A stretch of DNA of 64,000 nt from Devosia sp. 67-54 (GTDB lineage: Bacteria; Pseudomonadota; Alphaproteobacteria; Rhizobiales; Devosiaceae), in assembly GCF_001899075.1 (NCBI RefSeq), contig NZ_MKVA01000006.1:1-64000 (forward strand). Direction: 5' to 3'. Shown in pieces: positions 20,685-31,089 of the stretch. Every line of letters starts with the position of its first letter. Positions within the stretch are counted from its first letter, which is position 1. Under the pieces are notes generated by a model. The model saw only the letters and a list, made by a program, of their open reading frames with translations, had not been told where the DNA came from and searched no databases. Position numbers and translations under genes: made by a program.

Positions 20685-21632
20685 GTGATCCTGTTTGTCG
20701 CGCGGCGCCTGCTGAGCGCCATTCCCGTGCTCTTCGTCGTCTCGCTGATGACCTTCCTCATCATGTGGCTGGTGCCCGGCGACATCTCCGCCGAGATCGG
20801 CGGCGCCGACGCAACGCCGGCCCAGATCGAGCAGATCCGCCAGCAATTCGGCCTCGACCGGCCGCTGCTCGAGCGCGCCGTGCAATGGTACGGCAATCTG
20901 CTGCACGGCAATCTCGGCTATTCCTACCTGCTCGACCGCTCGGTCGTCGCCGCCGTCTTCGAGCGGTTGCCGGTGACGCTGCCGCTCGCCGCCCTCGGGC
21001 TGGTGCTGGCAACGCTGATGGGCACGCTGCTCGGCATCCTCGCGGCGGTACGCCACAACAGCTGGCTCGACCAGAGCGCGATGGTTGCGGCGCTGATCGG
21101 CCTCTCCATCCCCGATTTCTGGTTCGGCCTCGTGCTCGTCATCCTGTTCGGCGTGACGCTGGGCTGGCTGCCGACCGGCGGCTACGTGTCGTTCACCGAC
21201 GATTTCTTCGGCTGGGTGCGCTGCATGACGCTGCCCACGCTGACCCTCGCCTTCACCCAGATGGGCGTCATCGCGCGCATGACGCGCTCGTCGATGCTCG
21301 ACGTGCTCGACCAGGACTACGTGCGCACGGCGCGCGCCAAGGGCATGCGCCGCGGCACCATCATCTTCAAGCACGCGCTGCGCAATGCGCTGGTGCCGAT
21401 CGTCACCGTGGTCGGGCTGACCGCCGGCGTGCTGCTCTCGGGCGCGGTGGTGATCGAATCGGTGTTCTCGCTGCCTGGCGTCGGCCGGCTGATCGTCGGC
21501 TCCATCCAGCGCCGCGACTTCCCCATCATCCAGGGCGGCCTGCTGGTCACCGCCATCGTCTTCGTCTTCGTCAATCTTGCCGTGGATATCCTCTATGGCT
21601 GGCTCGACCCGCGGGTGCGCGATGACCGCTGA
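20685..21632 (+). CDS. Dpp/Opp-type permease (DppB-like), second system
   Basis: 315 aa; GTG start; YVRTARAKGMRRGTIIFKHALRNALVP EAA loop, LPGVGRLIVGSIQRRDFPIIQG. Confidence 0.93.
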   Translation: MILFVARRLLSAIPVLFVVSLMTFLIMWLVPGDISAEIGGADATPAQIEQIRQQFGLDRPLLERAVQWYGNLLHGNLGYSYLLDRSVVAAVFERLPVTLPLAALGLVLATLMGTLLGILAAVRHNSWLDQSAMVAALIGLSIPDFWFGLVLVILFGVTLGWLPTGGYVSFTDDFFGWVRCMTLPTLTLAFTQMGVIARMTRSSMLDVLDQDYVRTARAKGMRRGTIIFKHALRNALVPIVTVVGLTAGVLLSGAVVIESVFSLPGVGRLIVGSIQRRDFPIIQGGLLVTAIVFVFVNLAVDILYGWLDPRVRDDR

Positions 21633-22530
21633 CCTCGCTGCCGCCGACAGCGCCATATCGCTGCGCGCCGAGATGGCGCGGGCACGGCGGCGGCGCGCCC
21701 TCCAACTGCTGCGCCGGCTCGTCGGCCATCCCTCCTTCCTCGTCGGCGCGCTGATCCTTGCCCTGTTCGTGGCGGTGGCGGTGCTGGCGCCGCTGATCGC
21801 CCCTTACGATCCCAACAAGAACAACTACCGCTACGTGCTGATGCCGCCCTCGGCGCAATTCTGGTTCGGCACCGATGCCTATGGCCGCGACATCCTGAGC
21901 CGCGTGCTCTACGGCACGCGCGTCTCGCTGCTCATCAGCGCGCTGGTGGTGATTTGCACCGGCATCTTGGGCACCCTGCTCGGCACGCTCGCAAGCTATG
22001 TGCGGCCGCTGGACGGCATCGTCATGCGCGGCCTCGACGGCTTGATGGCCTTCCCCGGCGTGCTGCTCGCCATTGCGCTGGCGGCGGCGCTCGGGCCTTC
22101 GGCCACCACGGTGGTGATCGCGCTGACCGTGACCTTCACGCCGCGCACGGCGCGCGTCGTGCGCTCGGGCGTCATCGTGGTGCAGGGCATGCAATATGTC
22201 GAGGCAGCGCAGGCCGTGGGCGCCGGGCATGCCCGCATCATCCTGCGCTACATCCTCGCCAATGCGCTGTCGCCGCTGATCGTACAACTGACCTTCGTGT
22301 TTGCCGTCTCGATCATCGCCGAAGCGATCCTGAGCTTCCTCGGCGTCGGGCCGCCGCCGCCGGCAGCGTCGCTGGGCAACATCATCGCCGATGGGCGGTC
22401 CTACATCCAGGAAGCGTGGTGGATCGCGGTGTTCCCGGGCGCCGTCATCGCGGTGGCGGTGCTGGGGCTGAACCTCATGGGCGACGGCCTGCGCGACATC
22501 ATCGATCCGCGCCAGCGCAACGAGCGCTGA
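21622..22530 (+). CDS. Dpp/Opp-type permease (DppC-like), second system
   Basis: Start MTADLAAADS overlaps the dppB-like stop; FGTDAYGRDILSRVLYGTR, EAAQAVGAGHARIILRYILAN. Confidence 0.93.
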   Translation: MTADLAAADSAISLRAEMARARRRRALQLLRRLVGHPSFLVGALILALFVAVAVLAPLIAPYDPNKNNYRYVLMPPSAQFWFGTDAYGRDILSRVLYGTRVSLLISALVVICTGILGTLLGTLASYVRPLDGIVMRGLDGLMAFPGVLLAIALAAALGPSATTVVIALTVTFTPRTARVVRSGVIVVQGMQYVEAAQAVGAGHARIILRYILANALSPLIVQLTFVFAVSIIAEAILSFLGVGPPPPAASLGNIIADGRSYIQEAWWIAVFPGAVIAVAVLGLNLMGDGLRDIIDPRQRNER

Positions 22531-22550
22531 GCCTTTCGGCCGGCTCAGCG
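22525..22550. terminator. Bidirectional terminator-like hairpin between convergent genes
   Basis: CGCTGAGCC-TTTCGGCC-GGCTCAGCG: 9-bp stem overlapping both stop codons. Confidence 0.55.
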
Positions 22551-23045
22551 TTGCTTCGCGATGGCGGCGATGCGGCTGGCGTGGGCATAATAGCGGGTCA
22601 TGCGGGCGAGGCTGCGCGCCGTTTCGTCGAGCTGTGCGAAGTCGGTGCCGTCGAGCCGGAGGCTGTCGATGAGTGTCGCGTCGCGGACCTCGAGATAGCG
22701 GCCGCACAACGCGTCGCCATCGGGCGAGGCGGCGTAGATGCGGTCGCGTCCGTCCTGCCGGTGCGCGACATAACCCTGCTCTTCCAGCTTTTTCAGCGCA
22801 TAGGCCACGGTGTGGGAATCCTCGACATTGAGGACGAGGCAGATGTCGCTGAGCCGCTTGTTGCGCGCGCGCTGGTTGACGGCGTGCAGCACCAATATGT
22901 CGAGCGCGCTGAGGCCGCGCGCCCCGGCCGCCTCGGCGCAATGCACGACCCACTGCCAGAAGCCGTTGACGGCGACGATCATGGAAAATTCAAGGTCGCT
23001 GAGGCTGGCCGAGTCGGGCGTCGGGTGAAAATCACTATCGGTCAT
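22545..23045 (-). CDS. MarR-like winged-helix transcriptional regulator
   Basis: Start MTDSDFHPTPD; LNVEDSHTVAYALKKLEEQGYVAHRQDGRDRIYAAS wHTH/wing. Confidence 0.75.
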   Translation of the reverse strand: MTDSDFHPTPDSASLSDLEFSMIVAVNGFWQWVVHCAEAAGARGLSALDILVLHAVNQRARNKRLSDICLVLNVEDSHTVAYALKKLEEQGYVAHRQDGRDRIYAASPDGDALCGRYLEVRDATLIDSLRLDGTDFAQLDETARSLARMTRYYAHASRIAAIAKQR

Positions 23046-23119
23046 GCTGCTCGGGGCCCTGCGCAAGCGCCCCGGCCCGCCGCCGGAGCGGGCGGATTAT
23101 AGCGGCGTCCCCGAAGCTG

Positions 23120-25096
23120 TCACGCCTCGCGCGGCAGCACCGGCAGGAGAATGTGCGACGGCGTGTCGGGCCCGAAATGCACGGTGTTTTGGGCACGCAC
23201 CACATGCGTGTGGCGGCCCAGAGGCTCGCCCGTATTGGGATTGACGTCGAACTGCGGAAAATTCGACGAAGCGATGTCGAGCCGGATGCGGTGGCCGCGA
23301 GCGAACAGATTGGCGGTCGGCGGCAGCAAGATGGTAATGGGATAGACGGTGCCCGGCACCATCAGCTTCTCCTCGGCGAAGCCGTCGCGGAAACGGGCCC
23401 TGAGAATCGAGTCGAGGATGTTCATGTGATAGCCCTCGGGCACGTCGGGGCTGGGTGGATAGACGTCGATGAGGCGCGCGGTGAAATCGGTGTCGAGCGC
23501 GCTCGAGCTGACCCACAGATGCACGCGAACCTCGCCCGTGACCTCCACCGCCTCGGCCAGCGGTGCAGTCTCGAAGACCACGACGTCGGCGCGCTCGGCG
23601 AGCAGCGGGTAGGGCTCGCGGCAGGCGAACATGCCTTCGCGCTCGCGCTGGTGCATCGGCCCGTCATGCACGAACGTGGTCATGCGGCCGCGCGTGCTGA
23701 GATAGTCTGCGGAGATGCCGCGCGGCAGCGGCTGGAATTCGAGGAAGGGCGCAACGCTCGCGCCCAGCGTCGGCACCGGATGCTCGGGATCGTGCGTCCA
23801 GGTGGCGCTGCCGGTCACGGACGGCGTCGCGGTCGAGAGGCGATTGCCGGCACTCAGATAGAACGGCGTTTTTACAGCGCGTGTCGGCGGCCACTGCGTT
23901 TCGTCGCGCCAATGGCCGCCGTGGTTGAGCCGTCCGGTGACGGCGATCCCTTCGCCGAACACGCCGGCATTGGCCTTGGGCGCGGCGAGCGTGCCGTCGC
24001 CACCACCCATGACGAACAGGCGCACCGGCGGATCGGCCTCGACGCCCGTGTCGATGTCCTTGAGCCAGCGGTCGAACCAGCGCAGCCGCTCGCGATTGTA
24101 GACGGCATAGCCCCAGGCCGTCGCGGGGCCGAAATCGACCTCGCCCACCGAGGTGGCGCCGCCGCGCATGGCGGTGTGGTTCCACGGGCCGACGACGAGG
24201 CGCATGGGCGCGCGCTTCAGCCGCGCCAGTTCGGCGAATTGCTGCGTCGCCTCCTCGGTGAACAGGTCGTACCACCCGGTGGAGATGGTGCAGGGGATAT
24301 CGGCGAACTGCTCCCAGCGGGTCTTGTTCTCCAGCGTCTCCATCGCCCAGAATTCGTTGTGCGCGCCCTCGTAATAATAGTGAAACAGGATGCGCTCGAG
24401 ATTGGGGACGGCGGCGAGCGCCGTCTGGCCGGGCTTGAAGGGCATCGACAGGAGCTGGTTGCGCATGTGCCGTCCGCCCCATTCGATGCGCGCCTGCGCC
24501 GCCGGATCGTTGCGGATCTCGGGCGCGTCATGGGCATGCACGAACAGCGCCGGGAACATCTGCATGGCCATGGCGCCGCCACGCCGGCATTGCCAGTCCA
24601 TGCCGCTGGTCGGCGCGGAATCGATCCACGCGGCGGCGAGCGCCGGCGGCCGTTTCAGCGCCGCCGCATTGGTGCACACGGCGCTGTGCGAGGTGCCGAC
24701 CATGCCCACCCGGCCAGTGCTCCAGGGCTGCCGCGACAGCCACTCGATGGTGTCGTAGCCGTCGTCGCCCTCGGCCGGATTGGCGACGTGATGGTAGTTG
24801 CCCACATCCTCGGATTCGCCGCGTCCGCGCAGATCCTGGATGGCGACGGCATAGCCGTGGGCGGCGAAGAACTTGCCAACCGGCTCGACCTGCATGGCCG
24901 GGTTGGATTTGTCGTAGGAGGTGCGGGTGAGGATCACCGGAAACGGGCCGGGCGCCGGCTCGCCATCGCTGCGTGCCGGCCGGTAGAGGTCGGTCGCGAG
25001 GCGCTTGCCGTCGCGCATCGGGATCATCACATTGTGCGACACCACCACGCGCTGTGCGGCCTGCCGGTCCGCCGGCAGCGGTCCCCATTTCGACAT
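23120..25096 (-). CDS. CocE/NonD-family (S15-like) hydrolase
   Basis: 658 aa; MIPMRDGKRLATDLYRP, GRVGMVGTSHSA nucleophile region, GPWNHT, C-terminal jelly-roll RIRLDIASSNFPQFDVNPNTG. Confidence 0.92.
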   Translation of the reverse strand: MSKWGPLPADRQAAQRVVVSHNVMIPMRDGKRLATDLYRPARSDGEPAPGPFPVILTRTSYDKSNPAMQVEPVGKFFAAHGYAVAIQDLRGRGESEDVGNYHHVANPAEGDDGYDTIEWLSRQPWSTGRVGMVGTSHSAVCTNAAALKRPPALAAAWIDSAPTSGMDWQCRRGGAMAMQMFPALFVHAHDAPEIRNDPAAQARIEWGGRHMRNQLLSMPFKPGQTALAAVPNLERILFHYYYEGAHNEFWAMETLENKTRWEQFADIPCTISTGWYDLFTEEATQQFAELARLKRAPMRLVVGPWNHTAMRGGATSVGEVDFGPATAWGYAVYNRERLRWFDRWLKDIDTGVEADPPVRLFVMGGGDGTLAAPKANAGVFGEGIAVTGRLNHGGHWRDETQWPPTRAVKTPFYLSAGNRLSTATPSVTGSATWTHDPEHPVPTLGASVAPFLEFQPLPRGISADYLSTRGRMTTFVHDGPMHQREREGMFACREPYPLLAERADVVVFETAPLAEAVEVTGEVRVHLWVSSSALDTDFTARLIDVYPPSPDVPEGYHMNILDSILRARFRDGFAEEKLMVPGTVYPITILLPPTANLFARGHRIRLDIASSNFPQFDVNPNTGEPLGRHTHVVRAQNTVHFGPDTPSHILLPVLPREA

Positions 25097-25099
25097 GCG

Positions 25100-26161
25100 T
25101 CAGTTCTCCAATGGCAGAGTGTCGAGCGCCGTCCGCGCGGCGGCGAAGGCAGCAGCGATCTGTGGAATGGCGGCCTCCTCGATGCCGCGATGCAGGCAGA
25201 GGCGCACCCGTCCCGGCCCGAAGCCGATGGCCAGCACGCCGGCGCCTGCCAGCGCCTCGAGAAAGCGCCGCAGGGCAGGCGGATCGAGGCCCAGCTCCAC
25301 CAGCACGATATTGGTGCCGCCGGCTGGCGGGCCGGCGGCGAAGTCGAGCCGGCGCAGTGCCGACACCAGGGCGCGGGCGTTGTCGTGGTCGCGCTGCAAT
25401 TGCGGCAGCATGGTTTCGAGCGCCACCAGTCCGGCAGCGGCCAGCGCGCCGGCGGGCCGCACGCCGCTCCCCAGCCGCTGCCGCATCACCAAAGCGCGCG
25501 CGATGATGTCGGCGCTGCCGACCAGCAGCGCGCCATTGGGCGCGCACAGCCCCTTGTTGAGGCTGAGCGATACGGTACTCGCCGGCGCCGCCAGAGTTGC
25601 CGGCGCAAGGCCGAGCGCCAGCACGGCGTTGAAGAAGCGGGCGCCGTCGATATGCAGGCCTGCTCCGGCGGCGCGCGCCAATTCGCCCACCTGCTCGATA
25701 TGGGCGAGCGGCAGCGGCAGGCCGCCCGAACGGTTGTGCGTCGTCTCCAGCAGCACGAGCCGCACCGGCTGGCGCTGCACGTCGGGCGTGACGGCAAGTG
25801 CCTCCGCCAGCTCTTCCAGCGGCAGCATGCCGGCCTCGCCGGCCAGGCTGCGCACCATGACGCCGCCGACGGCGGCGAGGCCGCCTGCCTCCGACAGCAG
25901 GCAATGGCTTTCGGCGTCGGCGACGACGGTCTCGCCCGGCGCCGTCTGCGCCAGCACCGCGGCGAGATTGGCCGCCGTGCAGGTGGGAAAGAACAGCGCG
26001 TCCTCCTTGCCGAGAAGCTGCGCGGCATAGGCTTCGAGCCGGCGCTGCGCCGTGGCCTCGCGCGGCCCGAAGCCATCGGGTGCCATCGCGGCGGCGGCCA
26101 TCGCCTCGACCATCGCCGCGGTCGGCGGGCCGAGGAAATCGCTGCGCAGGTCGAGGCTCAT
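25100..26161 (-). CDS. Low-specificity threonine aldolase-family PLP enzyme
   Basis: Start MSLDLRSDFLGPPTAAM; EDALFFPTCTAANLAAV, HIDGARFFNAVLALG, SLSLNKGLCAPNGALLVG. Confidence 0.88.
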   Translation of the reverse strand: MSLDLRSDFLGPPTAAMVEAMAAAAMAPDGFGPREATAQRRLEAYAAQLLGKEDALFFPTCTAANLAAVLAQTAPGETVVADAESHCLLSEAGGLAAVGGVMVRSLAGEAGMLPLEELAEALAVTPDVQRQPVRLVLLETTHNRSGGLPLPLAHIEQVGELARAAGAGLHIDGARFFNAVLALGLAPATLAAPASTVSLSLNKGLCAPNGALLVGSADIIARALVMRQRLGSGVRPAGALAAAGLVALETMLPQLQRDHDNARALVSALRRLDFAAGPPAGGTNIVLVELGLDPPALRRFLEALAGAGVLAIGFGPGRVRLCLHRGIEEAAIPQIAAAFAAARTALDTLPLEN

Positions 26162-26168
26162 GGCTGGA

Positions 26169-27800
26169 TCATCCGGCATAGGCATAGTCGCGCCGCGCCG
26201 CTTCGGGCGTGACGAACCCTTCGCGCAGATCCTCCTCGATGCGCGCGCGCGACCGCCGGGCCGCGGGACCGAAGCCACCGCCCCCCGGCTCGACCAGGGT
26301 GAGCACGTCGCCGGGCTTGAGGAAATAGCGGCCCTTGGGATGCACCGGAACGCCGTTCACGAGACAGCTGCGCAGTGCTCCGGCAGCGCCGCCGGCGAGA
26401 CCCTGCGCGGCAAATTGCGTGCGGCCGGCGAGGCAGGATACGGTGAGCTCGTTGCCGGTGTCGTTGACCAGCTCGATCTCCTGGCCGAGGCCGCCGCGGA
26501 ACTCGCCCGGCCCGCCGGAATCCGGCCTGAGCGCCTTGCGCCGCACGGTCATGCCGGTGACGTCCTCCCACACTTCGACCGGCGTGCCGGTCATGTTGGA
26601 GGGGCTGGGCATGGTGGGCAGCCCGTCGATGCCGTGCAACGCTCCGAACCCTCCCGACGAGAAGTAGATGGAGGAGACGCCGCGCCCGTCGCGATGCCGC
26701 CCCTGGATATTGACGAGGCTCATCATGCCCGATTCTGCCTGCACGCGCTCGGGCACGATCTGAGCCAGAGCCCCCATCACCAGCGGATTGACGAAATGGC
26801 CGATGACGTGGCGGCCGCCGGTGGGGTAGGGCGGCCGGGCATTGAGGATGCAGTTGTCCGGCGCGCTGACCGTGATCGGCGTGACGGCGCCGATATTGTT
26901 GGGAATGGCCGGCGTGGTGACGCATTTGACCGCATAGACGGTGAAGGCGCGCGCATAATTGATCGGCACGTTGATGCCCATGTCGAGCACCGGGCTGGTG
27001 CCGGTGAAGTCGGCATGGATGGCATCGCCGCGCACGTTGAGCCGCACGGCGAGGCGCAGGCTCTCGGCGCCGCCTTCGACCTCGATGGCGTGGCTGTAGC
27101 TGCCGTCGGGCATGTCGGCGATGGCGGCGCGCAGCGCCTGCTCGGACTTGGCGACGATGGCATCGGCGACGTCGTCGATGTCGGCGAGGCCATACTCGTC
27201 GAGGAACTCGACCAAGAGGCGCGCCGCCACTTCGTTGCAGGCGATGTTGGCATGGATGTCGCCCAGCGTCTGCTCGGGCACCCGCACATTGGTGGCGATG
27301 ATGTCGAACAGCAGGCGGTTGGGCCGGCCAGCCTCGACCAGCTTCACCACCGGCAGGCGCAGCCCCTCCTCGTAGACCTGGCGGGCCGTGGCGGAAAAGC
27401 CCAGGCCCCCGATGTCGGGCAGATGGGTGATGCTGAGCGAATAAGCGACGATGCGGCTGCGATGAAAGATCGGGCGCAGCACGTTGATGTCGTAGAGGTG
27501 GCCGGTGCCGATCCACGGATCGTTGGTGGCGAGCACGTCGCCCTCGACCAGGGTCTCCGGCGGATGCCTGTCGAGCATCATGCGCACGGTCTCCGGGGCG
27601 GTGCCGGTGAAGGACGGCACGCTGTAGGTGCCCTGCGCGATGGAGCGCAGGCGGCTGTCGAACAGCATGCAGGAGAGATCGTAGCTTTCGCGCACATTGG
27701 TGGAGAACGAGGTGCGCACGAGGCTGCCCAGCGTCTCGTCGGTAATGGCGATGAGCCGGTCCCAGATGATGCCGAGACTGACGGGATCGTAGCCGCTCAT
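26169..27800 (-). CDS. Hydantoinase B/oxoprolinase-family protein
   Basis: 543 aa; DPVSLGIIWDRLIAITDE, NDPWIGTGHLYDINVL, GGGGFGPAARR; ATGA overlap with hyuA-like gene at 27797-27800. Confidence 0.93.
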   Translation of the reverse strand: MSGYDPVSLGIIWDRLIAITDETLGSLVRTSFSTNVRESYDLSCMLFDSRLRSIAQGTYSVPSFTGTAPETVRMMLDRHPPETLVEGDVLATNDPWIGTGHLYDINVLRPIFHRSRIVAYSLSITHLPDIGGLGFSATARQVYEEGLRLPVVKLVEAGRPNRLLFDIIATNVRVPEQTLGDIHANIACNEVAARLLVEFLDEYGLADIDDVADAIVAKSEQALRAAIADMPDGSYSHAIEVEGGAESLRLAVRLNVRGDAIHADFTGTSPVLDMGINVPINYARAFTVYAVKCVTTPAIPNNIGAVTPITVSAPDNCILNARPPYPTGGRHVIGHFVNPLVMGALAQIVPERVQAESGMMSLVNIQGRHRDGRGVSSIYFSSGGFGALHGIDGLPTMPSPSNMTGTPVEVWEDVTGMTVRRKALRPDSGGPGEFRGGLGQEIELVNDTGNELTVSCLAGRTQFAAQGLAGGAAGALRSCLVNGVPVHPKGRYFLKPGDVLTLVEPGGGGFGPAARRSRARIEEDLREGFVTPEAARRDYAYAG

Positions 27801-29875
27801 GGCGCGGGTTCTCCTTTGCCGATGTCGATGACGAGGTTGAGGTGCGGGTCGATATGGGCGCTGTTGCCGGGACCGAGCACGGTGGTCGATTCGCGCTCCT
27901 CGACGATGGCGGGGCCGGCGACGGCGGTGCCGACTGCGAGGCGGTAGCGGTCGTAGACCGGTACGGCAGCGAGACCCGTCGCGGGGAAGTAGGCCAGCCG
28001 CTCGCCAATAGGTGCGGCGCTCGTGGCCCCGGGGCGGTCGAGGCGGAAGGGGCGGTCCCGCATCGGCTCGGGGCCGCTGGCCTCGAGCTTCCAGTTGACG
28101 ATCTCGAGCGGCTCGTCGAGCACGATGGCGGAGAAGACGGCGCGATAGGCGGCGTAGAAGCGCTCGGCGAGACCGTCGGGCGTCGCCTCGGCTTCGACTT
28201 CGACCTCGTAGCCTTGCCCCGCATAGCGCATGTCGAGGCGGCGGCGGATGGTCACGCTCTCGGCGGCGATGCCCGCCTCGTCGAGCACCGCGCGCATTTG
28301 GCGCTCCATTTCGGCGAAGGTCTCGGCATAGGTCGCGGTATCGAGCCCGGCGAGCGCGGTGCGCTGCGAGCGCGCGGTCTCGAACGCGAAGGGACTGCGC
28401 AGCAGGCCGAGCGCCGACATCACCCCGGCGCCGGGCGGCAGCACGATGCGCGGTACGTTGAGCTTGGCGGCGATGCGCGCCGCATGCGCCGGGCCGCTGC
28501 CGCCGAAGGCGACCATGCTGGACTGGCGGTAGTCGAAGGCGCGCTCCGAGGCGTGGATGCGGAAGGCGCTGGCGACATTCTCGTTCACTGCCTCGTGGAT
28601 GCCCCAGGCGGCGCGCACGACGTCGAGCCCGAGCGGCGTGCCGATATGGTCGGCGATGGCGCGGCGGGCAGCGTCGAGGTCGAGCCGCATGCTACCGCCG
28701 AGGAAGGTCTCGGCATCGTAGTAGCCGAGGACGAGATTGGCGTCGGTCAGGGTCGGCAGGGTGCCGCCGCGGCCGTAGCAGGCGGGACCGGGACGTGCCC
28801 CGGCGCCGCGTGGACCGACGGCGATGACGCCGCGCTGATCGATGCTGGCGAGCGAGCCGCCGCCGGCACCGATCTCGATCATGTCGATCACCGGCGCCTT
28901 GGCCGGCAGGCCGCTGCCGGCCTTGAACTGGTGCACGCGCACAACTTCGAGCTCGTATTTGCGCAGCGGCTGGCCGGCCCGCACCAGCGCGCCCTTGGCC
29001 GTGGTGCCGCCCATGTCGAACGACAGCAGATTGTCGATGCCGCCGACGCGCCCGTGATAGGCCGACATCAGGGCGCCGGCGGCGGGGCCGGATTCGAGGA
29101 TGCGGATGGGAAAGCGCCGCGCCGTCGCCGGCGTCACCATGCCGCCGCTCGAGGTCATGATGTGCAAGCGGCCGCCGAAGCCGATGGCCGTCAGGCGCTC
29201 CTCGATGCGGGCCACGTAGCGGTCGAACAGCGGCTGCACATAGGCGTTCATCGCCGCCGTGGTCCAACGCTCGTATTCGCGCGAATAAGGAAAGACCTCG
29301 GCGGAGGTGGAGATCGGCAGGCCGGGAAAGGCTTCGGCGATGATGCCGGCCGCCTGCTGCTCATGCACCGGGTTGCGATAGCTGTTGAGAAAGCAGATGG
29401 CGATGGCCTCAACCGCCTCGTCCTCAACCAGGGCGCGAGCGGCGTCGCGCACCGCCTCGGGCGCAAGCGGACAGGTCACGGCGCCGTCGGACGAAATGCG
29501 CTCGTCGAGCTCGCGGCGCAGGCGGCGGGGAATGACCGGCTCGGGATAGGCGAGCCGCAAATCGAACAGATCGTAGCGGCGCTCGCGGCCGATATCGAGG
29601 ATATCGCGCATGCCCGCCGTCACCAGCATCCCGGCGCGTACGCCCCGGCGCTCGATCAGGGCATTGGTGACCAGGGTGGTGCCGTGCACCAGCGTCGAAA
29701 CATCACCGATGCCGACGCCGCCCATCGCGAGAAGCGCCGCAACGCCGTCGAGCACGGCATCGGAAGGATCTTCGGGCGTGGTGAGCAGCTTGTGCAGGAG
29801 CGCGGAGCCGCTCGCCTCGTCGACCAGCACGCAATCCGTGAAGGTGCCCCCGATGTCGATGCCAATGCGATACAC
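27797..29875 (-). CDS. Hydantoinase A/oxoprolinase-family protein
   Basis: 692 aa; GIDIGGTFTDCVLVDE, HGTTLVTNALIERRG, SFDMGGTTAKGALV, GARPGPACYGRGG. Confidence 0.94.
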   Translation of the reverse strand: MYRIGIDIGGTFTDCVLVDEASGSALLHKLLTTPEDPSDAVLDGVAALLAMGGVGIGDVSTLVHGTTLVTNALIERRGVRAGMLVTAGMRDILDIGRERRYDLFDLRLAYPEPVIPRRLRRELDERISSDGAVTCPLAPEAVRDAARALVEDEAVEAIAICFLNSYRNPVHEQQAAGIIAEAFPGLPISTSAEVFPYSREYERWTTAAMNAYVQPLFDRYVARIEERLTAIGFGGRLHIMTSSGGMVTPATARRFPIRILESGPAAGALMSAYHGRVGGIDNLLSFDMGGTTAKGALVRAGQPLRKYELEVVRVHQFKAGSGLPAKAPVIDMIEIGAGGGSLASIDQRGVIAVGPRGAGARPGPACYGRGGTLPTLTDANLVLGYYDAETFLGGSMRLDLDAARRAIADHIGTPLGLDVVRAAWGIHEAVNENVASAFRIHASERAFDYRQSSMVAFGGSGPAHAARIAAKLNVPRIVLPPGAGVMSALGLLRSPFAFETARSQRTALAGLDTATYAETFAEMERQMRAVLDEAGIAAESVTIRRRLDMRYAGQGYEVEVEAEATPDGLAERFYAAYRAVFSAIVLDEPLEIVNWKLEASGPEPMRDRPFRLDRPGATSAAPIGERLAYFPATGLAAVPVYDRYRLAVGTAVAGPAIVEERESTTVLGPGNSAHIDPHLNLVIDIGKGEPAP

Positions 29876-30103
29876 GATGCCGCCACCTCCCGAAGACCAG
29901 CGAAGGGCTCAAGCTGGCGAAATTTCGCTCGATCTGTCAAAGCTTTGCTGTGTCGGCAGTCTTGCTCCAAATTGGCTCCAATCTGGCGCCGGTTTCACGC
30001 CCGGCGGCATTTGCCGCGAGCGAGTGGAGGTGGTGCATGTCTGTGCGACGACGCAGCGGTGATGTATCGCGGCCCGATCGTCGAATGGGCGGCAAGCCCA
30101 GGC

Positions 30104-30994
30104 TCAGGCCACGCCTCGGCCGCCGGTGACGCCGTAGACTTCGCCGGTGATGTAGCTGGCCTCCTGCGAGGCCAGCAGCACATAGACGGCGGCGAGCTCG
30201 ACGGGTTGGCCGGGCCGGCCGAACAGGCTCTCTTCGCCGAATTTCTGCACCTTTTGCTGCGTCTGCCCGCCGCTCGGCTGCAGCGGCGTCCAGATCGGAC
30301 CGGGGGCCACCGCGTTGACCCGGATGCCCTTCTCGATGAGCTGCTTCGCCAGCGCCTTGGTGTAGGCCACGATGCCGGCCTTGGTGGTGGCGTAGTCGAG
30401 AAGCGCCGCCGACGGCTCATAGGCCTGGATGGAGGCCGTGGTGATGATCGCGGCTCCGGCCGGCAGATGTGGCACCGCCGCCTGGGCGATCCAGTGCATC
30501 GCGTAGAGGTTGGTCTTCATCGTCTCGTCGAAATCGGCCGTGCTCACCTTGTCGATCGACTCGCGCGTCTGCTGGTGGCCGGCATTGATGACGAGGATGT
30601 CGAGGCCGCCCAGACCTTTGGCGGCCCGTTCGACCAGCTCGCCGCACCAGGCTTCGTCGGTGATGTCGCCCGGCAGCGCCACCGCCGTTCGGCCCTCGGC
30701 TTCGATCAGCTCGATCACTTCCTGCGCATCCTTTTCTTCGGCCGGCAGGTAGGCGATCGCCACGTCCGCGCCCTCGCGCGCAAAGGCGATGGCCGCGGCG
30801 CGGCCGATGCCGGAATCGCCGCCGGTGACCAAGGCGCGGCGTCCCTGCAGTCGACCGTGCCCCTTGTAGCTGTCTTCGCCATGGTCGGCCCCTGGCGTCA
30901 TTTTCGCATCGAGCCCCGGCGCCGCTTGCGGCTGCTTGGCAAAGGGCGGGTGCGGGTAAAGGTGGCGGGGGTCGTGAAGGCCGGTGTTGGTCAC
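30104..30994 (-). CDS. SDR-family oxidoreductase (glucose/ribitol dehydrogenase, stress-type)
   Basis: GTG start VTNTGLHDPRHLYPHPPF; ALVTGGDSGIGRAAAIAFAREGADV, NAGHQQ, DYATTKAGI. Confidence 0.9.
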   Translation of the reverse strand: MTNTGLHDPRHLYPHPPFAKQPQAAPGLDAKMTPGADHGEDSYKGHGRLQGRRALVTGGDSGIGRAAAIAFAREGADVAIAYLPAEEKDAQEVIELIEAEGRTAVALPGDITDEAWCGELVERAAKGLGGLDILVINAGHQQTRESIDKVSTADFDETMKTNLYAMHWIAQAAVPHLPAGAAIITTASIQAYEPSAALLDYATTKAGIVAYTKALAKQLIEKGIRVNAVAPGPIWTPLQPSGGQTQQKVQKFGEESLFGRPGQPVELAAVYVLLASQEASYITGEVYGVTGGRGVA

Positions 30995-31089
30995 GCGTCG
31001 ATCTCCTCTGGATCGACGATCAACCTCGGGCATGGCCGAAGGTTGCGGAATCCCCCCGGGAACGCGATGCCGCCGAAAAGATTTAGGCG

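Noticed and set aside
23153-26212. 1019-aa plus-strand ORF
   Set aside because: Antisense to CocE/NonD and threonine aldolase genes; no recognisable motifs.
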